From NCBI GenBank assembly GCA_963757135.1, contig CAVWQE010000014.1:1-64000 (forward strand): DNA of 64,000 nt, written 5' to 3'. The position numbers and the translations under genes were made by a program. Positions 1-9,171 of this stretch are shown here, piece by piece. Source of the DNA: Gp1-AA145 sp963757135 (GTDB lineage Bacteria > Acidobacteriota > Terriglobia > Terriglobales > Acidobacteriaceae). The notes under the pieces were generated by a model. It worked only from the letters and a program-made list of their open reading frames with translations, was not told the DNA's origin and did not search any database. Position 1 is the first letter of the stretch. Each line of letters starts with the position of its first letter.

Positions 1-3000
1 AAGGCCAGCCGATGACGAATATCGAAGACAACGTGACCGCGATCCAAGCCTGGCCGAGTCATAGAAGGCGTAGCCGTTGCCGCGGCGGCGGGGGCCGTCC
101 ACCGTGAAGCTGGCGCTTTGCCATGGTGGCGGAAATCGCTATCGATCGAATGACTGTAGAGGTATAGTTCCCGCCGAACTCCAAGCCATGGCGCAGTTGC
201 CTTTCCACAGAGGCCTGCAGGCTGTGATAACTCTAATCGGGCTGTGTTCTCCCAGACTCGCAGAGCTCCGAAATTTGGATTCAGCCTTCCGAACGGATTG
301 ATTTGCAGGCCGTTTCTCCCGCGGTGCTGGTATTAACCTGGCTGCATAGACGTCGACCAAGGTTATCGGTCACGCAGGATCCTTCCGGCAGGCGGCCTCC
401 GGGCAACCGGTTCTCGTTGTCGGCCCGCGCAAACAGGTTTTCGTCCCAGCGTGCAGACATAATTGACTTCCAGTATTAATTTGTGACGCAGTTCACGCTC
501 TGAACGCCGGCGGACCAGTGTTCCACGGAGGGATCGCGCAATCCCTCCTGGAGAGGATCATCCGGGTCAGGCCCGAGGTTTGGTGGAGTGAAGCCATCTG
601 ATCCGGAAATATTTCCGGTTGCCTGTGCACCAGTTCCTGCGTGCTGAGCGGCCGGCGCAGGACCTGGAAAACTGGGCTGGCTTCCGTCCACGGGGCCATA
701 CACGATGTTGGAGCCCGGATTGCCGGTGAGAAAATTTAATTCCCGGTTGAAGGAATAGTAAGGCGGATTAAAACGGGTGATGGTCAGCCTTCTCTGGAGG
801 CTGCTTTCGTAGGAAATGCCGAAACCGCCACGCAGAGACGTTTCGCCATTGCTCAACACGTCCCAGGCAAAACCGAGCCGTGGACCAAAACTATTGTGAT
901 CCCCTTTGCCTAGATTTTTCGCGGCCGCGAAGCCTCCGGGGCCGCACGGGCTGGGGCACCAAGTAGCTTCAGGATCGCCTGGGCACGGCGCACTCGCGTC
1001 TTTGATCTGTCCGGATCCGTTCGTGATGTCATCCACAAAATCATGGCCCGGACCCAGAAGGAAAGTCGTCGCTTGATGGGAGAGTTCCGTGCTGCGCGTA
1101 TACAGGTCGTAACGTAGTCGGAGATTCAAGGTGAGACGGCGGGAAATTCTCCAATCGTCCGCCAGAAGGTGCTCCGTACATCCCAGCATCACCAATGGCG
1201 GATACTTTCCGCGAGTTGCGCCGGAGAGCCGCTCACGAATCCAGGATCCACACCTGCAAATTGTGAGAACGGAGCATCGATGGCGAAGAAGAGAGAATCG
1301 AAGAAGTCATATATAGGGCGTCCCGAACCGGCGTCGCTATTCTCCAGGTTAATGCGCAGTTCTGCGCCCACTCGCAGGTTGTTTGGTGCGTGGAACGAAA
1401 TCAGATCTGAATAGTCGTATGTGCTTTCCCGGATGACTGCGCCGGCGGTCGGCCCGTTACCAAAACCCATGATGATATCATGCGGATCTTCACCAGGCAC
1501 ACCGGCAGCGGGACCCTGCCGACACTCCCATCGAACGAATATCCGGCACGGAACTCGTTCAATAATGCGGGACTGAAGGTGTGAATAAAGCTGACCTGGG
1601 TTCGGGCGAGTGTAGGTGAGGGGATTGGTGAAACCGCGCAGGGTGTTTCCAGCGTACTTGTCCGCAGATCGGAACCAGTTGAACTCGCTGAACAAGCGGT
1701 CGTTCTGGCTGAGGTTGTCGTCAGTCGCAGTGACGCTTCGTGGCCGTCGAAAAGGTTTCCATCGGCCTGAAGTTGGTCGGGACTGATGTTCTTTCGAGGA
1801 AATTGCGGTCCTTGTTGAAAGCGCCGGGTGACGGCGTTGCAGAGGGGAGCCTTCAGCACAGCCGCCTGGAGTATTCATCTGATCAGTGTCTGCTTGCTCC
1901 ACTCCAAACAAAGAAGCGAAATTCTGCGATATCGCGCCCGGCGTGGCTGTTCCGCCATCGGTATTCGCGGGGCAGAGATAGTCTGAAAAGGTTGCGAAAC
2001 GGGTGCCGAATCTACCGACATATTCCCGCAATGTGGCAAAGGGAGTTCCTTGAGCCGTAGGTGCGAAATTCGAATACAAGAGTGCAGAAACCGAATTGGG
2101 GAACGCTGAAATCGTGGCCGCACGAAACTCAGGCGACTCCAGGAACGCCGGCGCCGGGTTAGACGTCAGAAAGTTTTCTCTTTCATAAGAAGCGAAGAAG
2201 AAAAGCTTGTCCTTGCTGAGCGGGCCGCCCAGCGTTCCGCCGAATTGGTTTAACCGCGCCGGCAGTCTTTTCCGGTCGGCTGGATCGGGGGTGTGGTTGG
2301 CAAAAAATGGATTAGCGTCGAAAGCCTGGTTTCGTACAAACTCCCACGCGCTCCCATGCAGTTGATTGTTTCCAGACTTGGAAACCAGGTTCGTAATCGC
2401 GCCGGCGCTGCTCCCGAATTCCGCGGAATTGTTCAGGGTCAGCACCTGAACTTCCTGCACGGTATCAAGGATGGGCGTATTGACCGGGCCGCCGCTCAAG
2501 CTGGTGTTGGACATTCCGTTGATCAGAAAGCCGTTGAAATTTTCGCGCACTCCGTTGACCACCGTATTGGCGCCGCCTTCGAAAATGATGCCGCGCACAT
2601 TGGTCGCACCGGGCTGGTACTGGATTAGGTCATAGACGTTGCGTCCGTTCAAGGGTAGGTTGGCGATCTGTTCGGCGTCCACCGTATAGGACAAGCGGGC
2701 GTTCTCGGTATTCACAAGCCGGGCAGCGTCGCTCACTTCTATCGTTTCCGAACGCGCGCCCACCACCAGCGTGAAATCAAGGCGGAGCGCCGTACCGGCG
2801 TTCAAGAAGAGGTTCGTGGCTGTCACCGTCTTGAAGCCGGGGACCTCGACGCGGACCGTGTATGAGCCAACCATCAATTCCGGCGCCGTGTAGATGCCAA
2901 AATCGTTACTTTCAAAATCGGCTTCGTATTCCGTGGCTGGGTTGCGGATATGTACCCTCGCGTGAACAACAATCGCGCCGGCCGGATCAGAGATGACACC

Positions 3001-3105
3001 GGTGATTTGCCCGTTTTGAACTTGCGCCAATGCACTCGGCGAAAGGATGAAACAAGCCAGCAAGACGCAGATATGGGGTCCAGTGAACGGATCGAGATGG
3101 CGCAT
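1..3105 (-). pseudogene. Oar-like TonB-dependent receptor, multiply frameshifted, 3' end outside window
   Basis: The product would be an outer-membrane TonB-dependent receptor with an N-terminal carboxypeptidase-regulatory-like (Oar) domain. From the ATG at 3105, with GGGAGG just upstream, one reads a signal peptide ending SALAQ, then an Ig-like segment (GVISDPAGA, PGFKTVTA), then a plug domain (NLPLNGRNVYDLI, GGPVNTPILDTVQEVQV). Reading stays in one frame to about 1870. It then switches frame near 1870, 1740, 1610, 1500 and 1195, and again near 480, 425, 305, 135 and 55. Each segment still reads as receptor, for example SFGPRLGFAWDVL, LEVNYV, NPNFGALRV, SHSID and FDIRHRLAF. The sense is intact between breaks, so either decay is recent or the sequence contains indel errors. 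The gene continues past the left edge. Family assignment is firm. Whether it is a true pseudogene is not. Confidence 0.8.
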
Positions 3106-3299
3106 AAGCCTCCCAATGCGGCGGGCCGTGGATACAACGTCGAAGGGCAGGAAAACCAGTGGCCGATGGTAAGTGCGGAAGGCGGCCGCTTGATGCGGCT
3201 CGATCCCCAAGGGTCGCGGGAGGAGTATACAACGAGTAAAGAATTAAATAGGGGAATTTCGATCTGTTGTGGCCGCGCTCATTAGCGAAAGGGAGGCAG

Positions 3300-5096
3300 T
3301 TATGAAATGCCAAGGCCATGCAAAATCTTTTGAAAACGGGGATCGGAGCGCAACGGGTCGAATTCTTCGTAGGCGGGGAGCCAGAGCATGATACTAAGAT
3401 CGTGCATCTGATAACCTTTTTCCAGCGTTTGCAGGGCTTCCTCGCGCTCTCCCAAGCGCATGTAACAGCGAGCGACCTGGGCATTACCGCTCCGAACGTG
3501 GTTGGGTGGTTTTCCACCCAACAGAAGTTCCAACTTGCGCTGCCAGTAGCCGCGGGCCCCGCCAGAAGCGAGGGCGGCGCTGAGCTCTGAACGCCATGCC
3601 GGATTCTGTTCGATAGCCTTCTGAAACTCACCCTTTTGCTCCCAACTTATTCCCAGCCGAAAATGAGCCGGGCCGAAGGTAGGATCAACATCTATCGCGG
3701 CAAGGATAATTCGCAACGCCTCATCGTAGTGGCGAGCACAGAAGTAGGCATGCCACGCCATGGAATTTGTCAGCACCGAAACCGGGTCAAGAGCGCTTGC
3801 CAACTTAGCCTGCTGGATAGCTTCCTCATAGCGTCCGTAGTGTGCGAGTGTCACGGCGAACAGCATGCGGGCCATGGCATAGCCCGGGCGTGCTTCGATG
3901 GAATGCCGGAAAAACGCCTCCGACTCAGTCGGTTTCCAATCAACAAAGGAAACAACGCCGAGCACCATCAACGCCTGCGCTTGGGAAGGGTCGATCTCCA
4001 GAGCCCTGTTGGCCGCGTCACGGGCCCGGGCGAAATCGGCGAAACCGCCTCCGTTCGCAGCCCTGTGGTGGAACGCGTCGGCCAACCCCGCCCAGGACTC
4101 CGCGCTATTCGCGTCTAACCGGGTCGCGGCGCTGAACATTTCCTTGGCCCGATCTAGATCAAGCTTGTTTAGGTAATAGGACCCCTTGAAATAAAGGTCG
4201 GCAACTTCCGGGTTCATGGGATGAGATTGAGCGAGGCGAGCTTGTTCTTGCGGCGTTAGCGTATGCGAGATGCTTTCTGCGATCTGGCGCGCCACTTCGC
4301 CTTGCACGGTGAGAATATCGCTCAACTCGAGGTCAAAGGTGTGCGCCCACAAATGGCGATCCGACGCAGCATGGATCAGCTGAGTCGTGATGCGCACTCT
4401 ATTCCCTGAACGTACCACCGACCCTTCCACTAAAGCGTCGACGTCAAGTTCACGCGCAATCTCTGGAGCTGACTTGTGGGTTCCCACATAAGCCATGGCG
4501 GAAGTGTGTGAGATCACGCGAAGCGAGCCGATCTGTGCCAGGTTAGTGATGAGTTCGTCAGTAATACCATCGGCAAAAAATTGTTGTGCGGGGTCGCTCG
4601 AGAGATCGAGTAGCGGCAGCACCGCAATGGACTTCACCTGCGGCAGATTTGCGCCCTTGGAAATGGATCTGTGGCTGCGCCCAAAGTAGTTCCATACAAC
4701 AAGTCCGAAAACGATAAGTAGAACGGTGCCTCCGGCCCCGATTGCCAGAGAACGCCGCCGGCGAGGCGGCTTTCGGATCTCAAGAGGCAGAGGAATCGTT
4801 TCCACTGGTGTCACTGGCGGATCCAAAACGACGGCGGTCACGGGCGCGATAAATCGATAGCCGCGACGAGGGAGGGTTTCTATGAAACGCGGTTCCGCGA
4901 TGGAATCGTTGAGCACCTCGCGGATCTTGTTGATAGCCGTCCCCAGGCTGTGATCAAAATCAACAAACGTATCCGCCGACCACAGCTTCTGGCAAATCGC
5001 TTCTCGCGTGACAAGTTCCCCGGGTCGCTCCAGAAGCATCGTTAACAATTGAAAGGGTTGCGATTGCAACCGGATTTTTGTTCCATATTTTCGCAA
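3300..5096 (-). CDS. Membrane-anchored winged-helix regulator with TolB/FlgO-like and TPR domains
   Basis: About 598 residues. Residues 1-90 form an OmpR/CadC-type winged helix (QPFQLLTMLLERPGELVTRE, then RRGYRFIAPV). A single membrane helix follows at about 120-140 (GGTVLLIVFGLVVWNYF). Next comes a periplasmic domain of the adenylate-cyclase-associated/FlgO type (SIAVLPLLDLS, FADGITDELITNLAQI, LVEGSVVR), then TPR repeats to the C terminus. Such CadC-like regulators are frequent in acidobacteria; ligand and targets are unknown. The listed start is a TTG, because no ATG or GTG precedes it in frame before a stop at about 5207-5212. Homologous-looking coding (PRRLAFGPYEADLQSGE) extends upstream in frame, and an ATG lies one base out of frame at about 5163. 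The true 5' end may therefore carry a one-base indel. Confidence 0.8.
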   Translation of the reverse strand: MRKYGTKIRLQSQPFQLLTMLLERPGELVTREAICQKLWSADTFVDFDHSLGTAINKIREVLNDSIAEPRFIETLPRRGYRFIAPVTAVVLDPPVTPVETIPLPLEIRKPPRRRRSLAIGAGGTVLLIVFGLVVWNYFGRSHRSISKGANLPQVKSIAVLPLLDLSSDPAQQFFADGITDELITNLAQIGSLRVISHTSAMAYVGTHKSAPEIARELDVDALVEGSVVRSGNRVRITTQLIHAASDRHLWAHTFDLELSDILTVQGEVARQIAESISHTLTPQEQARLAQSHPMNPEVADLYFKGSYYLNKLDLDRAKEMFSAATRLDANSAESWAGLADAFHHRAANGGGFADFARARDAANRALEIDPSQAQALMVLGVVSFVDWKPTESEAFFRHSIEARPGYAMARMLFAVTLAHYGRYEEAIQQAKLASALDPVSVLTNSMAWHAYFCARHYDEALRIILAAIDVDPTFGPAHFRLGISWEQKGEFQKAIEQNPAWRSELSAALASGGARGYWQRKLELLLGGKPPNHVRSGNAQVARCYMRLGEREEALQTLEKGYQMHDLSIMLWLPAYEEFDPLRSDPRFQKILHGLGIS

Positions 5097-5414
5097 CTCG
5101 CCGGACTGCAGGTCTGCTTCATAGGGGCCGAAGGCCAGCCGGCGTGGAGTGGAAACAAAGGCATATCGCGCGAAGGCGAAGCAAGTGGCGTTGAGCGTAA
5201 CAGGCGGCTATTAGGTCGTCAAACAAAAGATTCCTATCCCAGTCCTAATCCTTGTGTTCACAGCAGCTTGCCAGGTGAAGAAGAGTTGAAAAAAAATTGA
5301 AATGCCGTGCATGGCGCGGCAGCGTAGTTTATCCGAGTCTCGTCCAGTCGTCGCGGCTTTTAAATGTCTCATAGAAGGTGAATCCGTACCGGCGATCACT
5401 CCAATGAGGAAACT
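5097..5414. other. Divergent intergenic region, 318 bp
   Basis: This region lies between the minus-strand wHTH regulator and the plus-strand Ig-like lipoprotein. The part nearest the regulator (5097 to about 5164) still reads as the regulator's missing N terminus. The rest should hold both promoters, but no clear -35/-10 pair, operator or repeat was recognised. A GAGGAAACT ribosome-binding site ends immediately before the ATG at 5415. Confidence 0.5.
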
Positions 5415-6119
5415 ATGGCCTGGATAAATTCAAACAAGTCGGCAGCGGCAACGAATACCGCGAAAACAAGTTCATCGCCCAATCAGAAGGTCCTCACGGC
5501 TGTCGCGTCCTTGGCCTTGTTAGTTCTTACCGGCTGTGGCGGAGGCTATCAAAACGTCAGGCCTTCAAATAAGCCCCCGTATCAAAAGTCATTCGCGCAG
5601 CTTCAGGTCATCGCACCCCTGGGTCCTTCCATTCTGATAAACGGGACCGTCCTGGTGTCTGCAAGTGCTGTGTATCAGGTCTCTCCCAGCTCCTTCACGT
5701 TTACAGATGTGACGAACTCTGCTGCCTGGTCTACTTCTGACCCCGCAATTGCAACCGTGAACAACGGCGTGGTCACAGGCACCGGAATTGGCTCCGTCAC
5801 TATCTCCGCAGCCTTTGGTGGCAAGTCCGGGAGCACGACCATCTTTGTGGGGCTTACGAGCTACATAACCATCTCTCCAACGGGCCCATTCCGCCTGTCC
5901 GCACGTTCAGGGACGGACTTCTACGCAACCGAAACCTTCTCCGATGGCAGCACGGTGGACGTTAGTGGACTTGCCACTTGGAGTGCGAGCCCGGGCGGAA
6001 TCATCAGCATTTATCCGTACTTCGGATTCGCCACGCTGGTTGCCCCGGGCACAACCACAATCACCGCAACCCTGGACACCGGTGAGGCGGGGTCTGTTCA
6101 GGTGACGGTGGTCCCATAG
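5415..6119 (+). CDS. Secreted lipoprotein with bacterial Ig-like (BIG2) domains
   Basis: 234 residues. A hydrophobic stretch at about 27-40 ends in the lipobox LTGC, so the mature protein would be lipid-anchored at a Cys near residue 41. The remainder resembles two tandem Ig-like domains of the BIG2 type: AAWSTSDPAIATVNNGVVTGTGIGSVTISA in sense around residues 96-130, and ATWSAS...ATLVAPGTTTITATL at about 185-225. Ser, Thr, Ala and Gly are abundant, typical of surface-exposed beta-sandwich proteins. Ligand and role are unknown. The start is supported by GAGGAAACT directly before the ATG. It ends 42 bp before the damaged beta-helix gene, so the two may form one transcript for surface proteins. 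Confidence 0.75.
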   Translation: MAWINSNKSAAATNTAKTSSSPNQKVLTAVASLALLVLTGCGGGYQNVRPSNKPPYQKSFAQLQVIAPLGPSILINGTVLVSASAVYQVSPSSFTFTDVTNSAAWSTSDPAIATVNNGVVTGTGIGSVTISAAFGGKSGSTTIFVGLTSYITISPTGPFRLSARSGTDFYATETFSDGSTVDVSGLATWSASPGGIISIYPYFGFATLVAPGTTTITATLDTGEAGSVQVTVVP

Positions 6120-6161
6120 TTGTCCAAGCGAGAGAACACAAAAGTGAGAGAGGAGAAGATC

Positions 6162-7094
6162 ATGAGGCAAAGAGCAAGGATTTTTGCATTTTTTCTGTTG
6201 GTGGCCTTGGGGCGGCAAGCCAGTACGCTCAGGCGAGCGAACCTAACCGTGAACTGCGACAAGAAAGAAACCATCAGCAAAGCCCTGAAACTTTTGGCCA
6301 GTACCAATCCGCAAGGACCGAACACGATAACTGTTTCGGGCGGTTGCAAAGAAAACCTCGTGATTCAAAGTATGGATCGACTGACACTGATTACCAAGAA
6401 CGGCGCCTCGATCACGGATCGCTCCGGCGGAAGCTTAGCGGTCGTGGATATTGAGGACTCGCACAGCGTGACCATGCAGGGATTCACCATCAACGGGGGG
6501 AACGGGGAGTCATGTGTAGTACCGCAAGTGTCTGCTACCTGACTGGCAACACGATTCAGGATGGTGCAGGGATCGGTGTAAGTCTGTCGGTGGTTCCCAC
6601 GCCTTTCTTGAAAGCAATGTGATCCAGAACAATGGGGGCCGCGGTTCAATCGTCACCGGTGGCTCGCAAATGTTCAGCAGTAATGACGTCTTCCAAGGCA
6701 ATGCGGCTCAAGGGGTGGACGTAGGTTCCGGGGCTTACTTCGAAACATCCAATTCCAACTTTCTCAACAACGAGATTGGCATTCAGGCGGCGCATCAGCC
6801 TGTCACTCAATGGCGGTACGATCAGTGGCAACAGCGGCGATGGCATGAAGAATCCTCGCCGACGCCTCGGTAGTCTTTTTTGGTCCGACAATAACCGGCA
6901 ATGGCGGGGTGGGTGTCCACCTGGAAGACGGCTCTTTCGCGGGTTTCCTCGCGGCCAACATAACGGGTAACCTGAGCGGTCTGGACGTAGACTGCGCTCC
7001 GCAATTTCCGATCACTCGCTTTGTCGAAAGAACAGGCGGCATTACCAACTGCGTTGAGCCTGCGAGCAATTCGAAGCTAAAAGCCGTGGAATAA
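6162..7094 (+). pseudogene. Secreted right-handed beta-helix protein, frameshifted
   Basis: The ATG at 6162 follows a GAGGAGAAG ribosome-binding site and starts a signal peptide (RARIFAFFLLVALG). The first frame reads to about 6515 with parallel beta-helix style repeats (GASITDRSGGSLAVVDIEDS, TMQGFTINGGNGESC). Coding then moves to another frame (CYLTGNTIQDGAGIGVSL, then NVIQNNGGRGSIVTGGS, FLNNEIGIQAAHQPVT). It shifts again near 6810 (LNGGTISGNSGDGMK) and near 6870, ending GVHLEDGSFAGFLAANITGN to the stop at 7094. At least three indels are needed. The family (pectate-lyase-like beta-helix, DUF1565-like) is recognisable but substrate is not. The adjacent genes on both sides are damaged too. Confidence 0.7.
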
Positions 7095-7170
7095 AATTGC
7101 GCGCGTGATGCGACCGGGCCGCTCGCTTTTCGGGCGGCTTCTCTTCAGCCATGTCGCCACTCACGCAGCG

Positions 7171-7259
7171 TGGTGCCCGGGACCGGAATTGAACCGGTAC
7201 GTTCCTTTCGGAACTCGGGATTTTAAGTCCCGTGCGTCTGCCAGTTTCGCCACCCGGGC
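7171..7259 (-). tRNA. tRNA-Leu (anticodon TAA)
   Basis: 89 nt on the minus strand, including an encoded 3' CCA at 7171-7173. The acceptor stem is GCCCGGG/CCCGGGC. The anticodon stem is CGGGA/TCCCG around the loop CTTAAAA, giving anticodon TAA. A long class II variable arm (AGTTCCGAAAGGAACG) and the T-arm GGTTCAATTCC are present. The long variable arm and the anticodon both fit leucine. No gene overlaps it. Confidence 0.97.
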
Positions 7260-7394
7260 GGTTGATCGCATTCTATCGTTAAATCCAAAGACATTTCGCA
7301 GAAACACGAAGTTTTGAGCTGGTGCGACATTGCAAGAACTTTGCGCCTGCACGCGGTTAGCAGACAATCATTGAGTCGGAGGCGAGGCGATCAT

Positions 7395-7766
7395 ATGCGA
7401 ATCCTCTTGACTGCAGTGTTGCTGACCATCGTTTCTCAGCACCGGGCATGACCCAAGGGAACTCATCAACTACCATGACTGGCGTTGTCGCAGCCAAGGG
7501 CGGTAAAGCCGTCCCGGGCGCGTTCGTTTTGGTTCGTGATTATCAACAGGCAAACCAGGACTACATCGGCCAAGAATGGGAAACTCGCACGGACGCGGGC
7601 GGCACTTTTTCCCCTCGTGATCGCACCGGGCTGCTATGACGTTTTCGTGTCAGCGAATGCGCAGCTTCTTCCATTCTCCCAGCGGATGTGTTCTCAGGGC
7701 TCGCTCATGGCGGTCGCGAAGATCACGTTAAAGGCTGACCCTCATCCCATTCTCGTTCTCCGTTGA
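7395..7766 (+). pseudogene. Small secreted carboxypeptidase-regulatory-like protein, frameshifted
   Basis: The ATG at 7395 begins a signal-peptide-like sequence (MRILLTAVLLTIVSQH) that reaches a stop at 7449. Coding resumes in a second frame (GVVAAKGGKAVPGAFVLVRD, then WETRTDAGGTFS), and after about 7610 returns to the first frame (VIAPGCYDVFVSANAQLLPF ... KITLKADPHPILVLR) to the stop at 7766. Read across two indels it makes about 120 residues of a single carboxypeptidase-regulatory-like (Cna-B-like) domain with an export signal. The second break lies in a T5C4 run, a typical place for either slippage or sequencing error. Confidence 0.6.
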
Positions 7767-7853
7767 GCTCAATTTTCCGTAGGTGGTGCGTGCTGTTTCG
7801 GCGCGGGTACGGTCGGTGGATTTTCAGCGAAATCTGAGCAAAATGGTCAATTA

Positions 7854-7968
7854 TTAACCGATCGGCGGTTAAGAATTAACCGGACATAAAAAATCACTTC
7901 GACCACGAAAGGGGGCGAGTACCACTTAGTTCGACGCTAAGTGTATGAATCTATTGAGAATAATTCAT
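7854..7968. promoter_or_regulatory. Three inverted repeats upstream of the sigma-54 promoter
   Basis: Three palindromes lie in the 140 bp before the sigma-54 site. The first is TTAACCG/CGGTTAA at 7854-7860 and 7866-7872, with a further TTAACCG at 7876-7882. The second is CACTTAG/CTAAGTG at 7923-7929 and 7937-7943. The third is ATGAAT/ATTCAT at 7945-7950 and 7963-7968. They sit roughly 30-140 bp upstream of the -24 element, where enhancer-binding activators of sigma-54 usually bind. That any of them is an activator site is inference. Confidence 0.5.
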
Positions 7969-7990
7969 GGTAATTGCGATCCCGCGAGTT

Positions 7991-8006
7991 TGGCACGCGT
8001 GTTGCT
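7991..8006 (+). promoter_or_regulatory. Sigma-54 (RpoN) -24/-12 promoter
   Basis: The sequence TGGCACG, four bases, TTGCT matches the sigma-54 consensus at every specified position. The -24 GG is at 7992-7993 and the -12 GC at 8004-8005. Transcription would begin near 8017, about 37 nt before the ATG of the heptad-repeat protein at 8054. No other sigma-54-like site of this quality was noticed in the window. Confidence 0.8.
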
Positions 8007-8053
8007 AAATGTACAAAGCGTAAGACGCAATTAAAAAACACCAGGAGCAGGCA

Positions 8054-8338
8054 ATGTCAATCGAGAAGAAATCTCTGATCAGCAACCGCATCGCAAGTAA
8101 GAAAGCCATCGTAACCAAGCCCGAAGGCAGCAAAGTAGCCTCGAACAAAACGATCCTCGCGCGCACCGCCGCGATTCCTCGCGTGGCCTTGAAACCGAAC
8201 TCGGTAGCCGTGAAGCCCAACGCAGTAGCCTTGAAACCGAATGCGGTTGCGGTGAAGGCAAACGCCGTTTCCATGAGGCCGAATCGCTTGGCCGTCAGCC
8301 ATACCCGCCTCGCGGCAACCAGACTGCGCACCAACTAA
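8054..8338 (+). CDS. Small basic heptad-repeat protein of unknown function
   Basis: 94 residues, not recognised. Residues 44-92 are about seven heptads of the form V-A-x-K-P-N-A (ALKPNSVAVKPNAVALKPNA), encoded by 21-bp DNA repeats from about 8183 that degenerate toward the 3' end (RLAVSHTRLAATRL). There are 19 Lys/Arg but only two Glu and no Asp, Cys or aromatic residue, so the protein is strongly cationic and probably extended or helical. It has no signal peptide or membrane segment. An AGGAGCAGG sequence precedes the ATG. The gene has its own consensus sigma-54 promoter and its own terminator, which argues for a real, regulated, monocistronic gene. A nucleic-acid-binding role is possible from charge alone. 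The opposite-strand ORF with FxATAFGF repeats is the shadow of the same 21-bp repeats. Confidence 0.65.
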   Translation: MSIEKKSLISNRIASKKAIVTKPEGSKVASNKTILARTAAIPRVALKPNSVAVKPNAVALKPNAVAVKANAVSMRPNRLAVSHTRLAATRLRTN

Positions 8339-8368
8339 GTTGGATCAGAGAAAATTGCCTGTGTAACA

Positions 8369-8396
8369 AAAGGGTTGAGCGATAGCTCAACCCTTT
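8369..8396 (+). terminator. Strong intrinsic terminator after the heptad-repeat gene
   Basis: A perfect 12-bp stem, AAAGGGTTGAGC/GCTCAACCCTTT, with the tetraloop GATA, begins 31 bp after the stop at 8338. Because it starts with A and ends with T it can work in both directions, ending the minus-strand MurU-like gene as well. Confidence 0.85.
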
Positions 8397-8421
8397 GTGC
8401 TTCGCGCGGCAAACATTGTCG

Positions 8422-9171
8422 TTAGAAGGGCTGTACCCGGCCCAGACTTATGTCTTCGACAGCTTCCGCCAGGTTTTCCGGTTTGCCCAAATCCTTCCAG
8501 TAATATTCATCGGCGCGAAAGCCCATGATTTGTTCTCCTGCTGCTGCAAGCCGGAGGTATGGCTGCAAAATGGAAAATATCCCTTCTTCGCTCATCATGG
8601 CCAGAAAGCGGAGCGAAATTACATGGATGCCGCAAAAGGCTAGCGCTTGCGGATTCGGTGCGGCGCGGACCTGTTCGGTCTTGCCATCTCTTGATCGCCT
8701 GCCGCAAAGCTGACCGGCATCGTCGAAAAGCAAGTAACGCGATGTCTTTCGATCTTGAACGGCCAGGATCGCCAAAGCTTTACTTTCACGGTGAAACTTC
8801 ATCATGCGCCCCAGATCGATTGTGCTGATGACGTCAACGTTGTGCAGGATGAAGGGCTCGTCTTCCGAGCTGCCGTTCCCGAGAAAAAAATGCGCCGCCT
8901 TCTTCAGTCCGCCGCCGGTATCGAGGAGGAGGTCTTCGACCGACACTTCAACCTCCATGCCGAAATTATTGTTTGCATTGAGATATTCAATGAGTAATTC
9001 AGAGAAGTGATGCGCATTGACGATTACTTCTTGCACGCCGAACTGCCGCAGTCGTGAAAGGGTGATCTCCAGCAAAGTGCGGCCGTTGAGTTCGACCAGC
9101 GCTTTGGGACGATCCCTGGTGAGTGGGCGAAGACGCGTGCCAAGTCCGGCGGCCAAAACCATGGCCTTCAT
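8422..9171 (-). CDS. murU: MurU-like sugar-phosphate nucleotidyltransferase
   Basis: 249 residues of a cytoplasmic nucleotidyltransferase. The N-terminal signature AMVLAAGLGTRLRPLT with following RPKALVELNGR is the nucleotide-binding loop of GlmU/RmlA-type enzymes; LLLDTGGGLKKA and HNVDV are also family motifs. MurU makes UDP-MurNAc from MurNAc-1-phosphate in peptidoglycan recycling. That substrate is inferred from the neighbour: its ATG overlaps the stop of an AmgK-like kinase gene by 4 bp, and AmgK supplies MurNAc-1-phosphate. Length fits MurU better than the longer GlmU or RmlA proteins. A related NDP-sugar specificity, such as mannose-1-phosphate guanylyltransferase, cannot be excluded. 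Confidence 0.8.
   Translation of the reverse strand: MKAMVLAAGLGTRLRPLTRDRPKALVELNGRTLLEITLSRLRQFGVQEVIVNAHHFSELLIEYLNANNNFGMEVEVSVEDLLLDTGGGLKKAAHFFLGNGSSEDEPFILHNVDVISTIDLGRMMKFHRESKALAILAVQDRKTSRYLLFDDAGQLCGRRSRDGKTEQVRAAPNPQALAFCGIHVISLRFLAMMSEEGIFSILQPYLRLAAAGEQIMGFRADEYYWKDLGKPENLAEAVEDISLGRVQPF

Noticed and set aside
1189..1859. Programmed frameshifting in the TonB receptor
   Set aside because: Breaks are too many and lack a shared slippery site; indels are the simpler explanation.
8005..8334. Minus-strand ORF with FxATAFGF repeats resembling pentapeptide-repeat proteins
   Set aside because: It mirrors the 21-bp repeats of the plus-strand gene, which has the promoter, ribosome-binding site and terminator.
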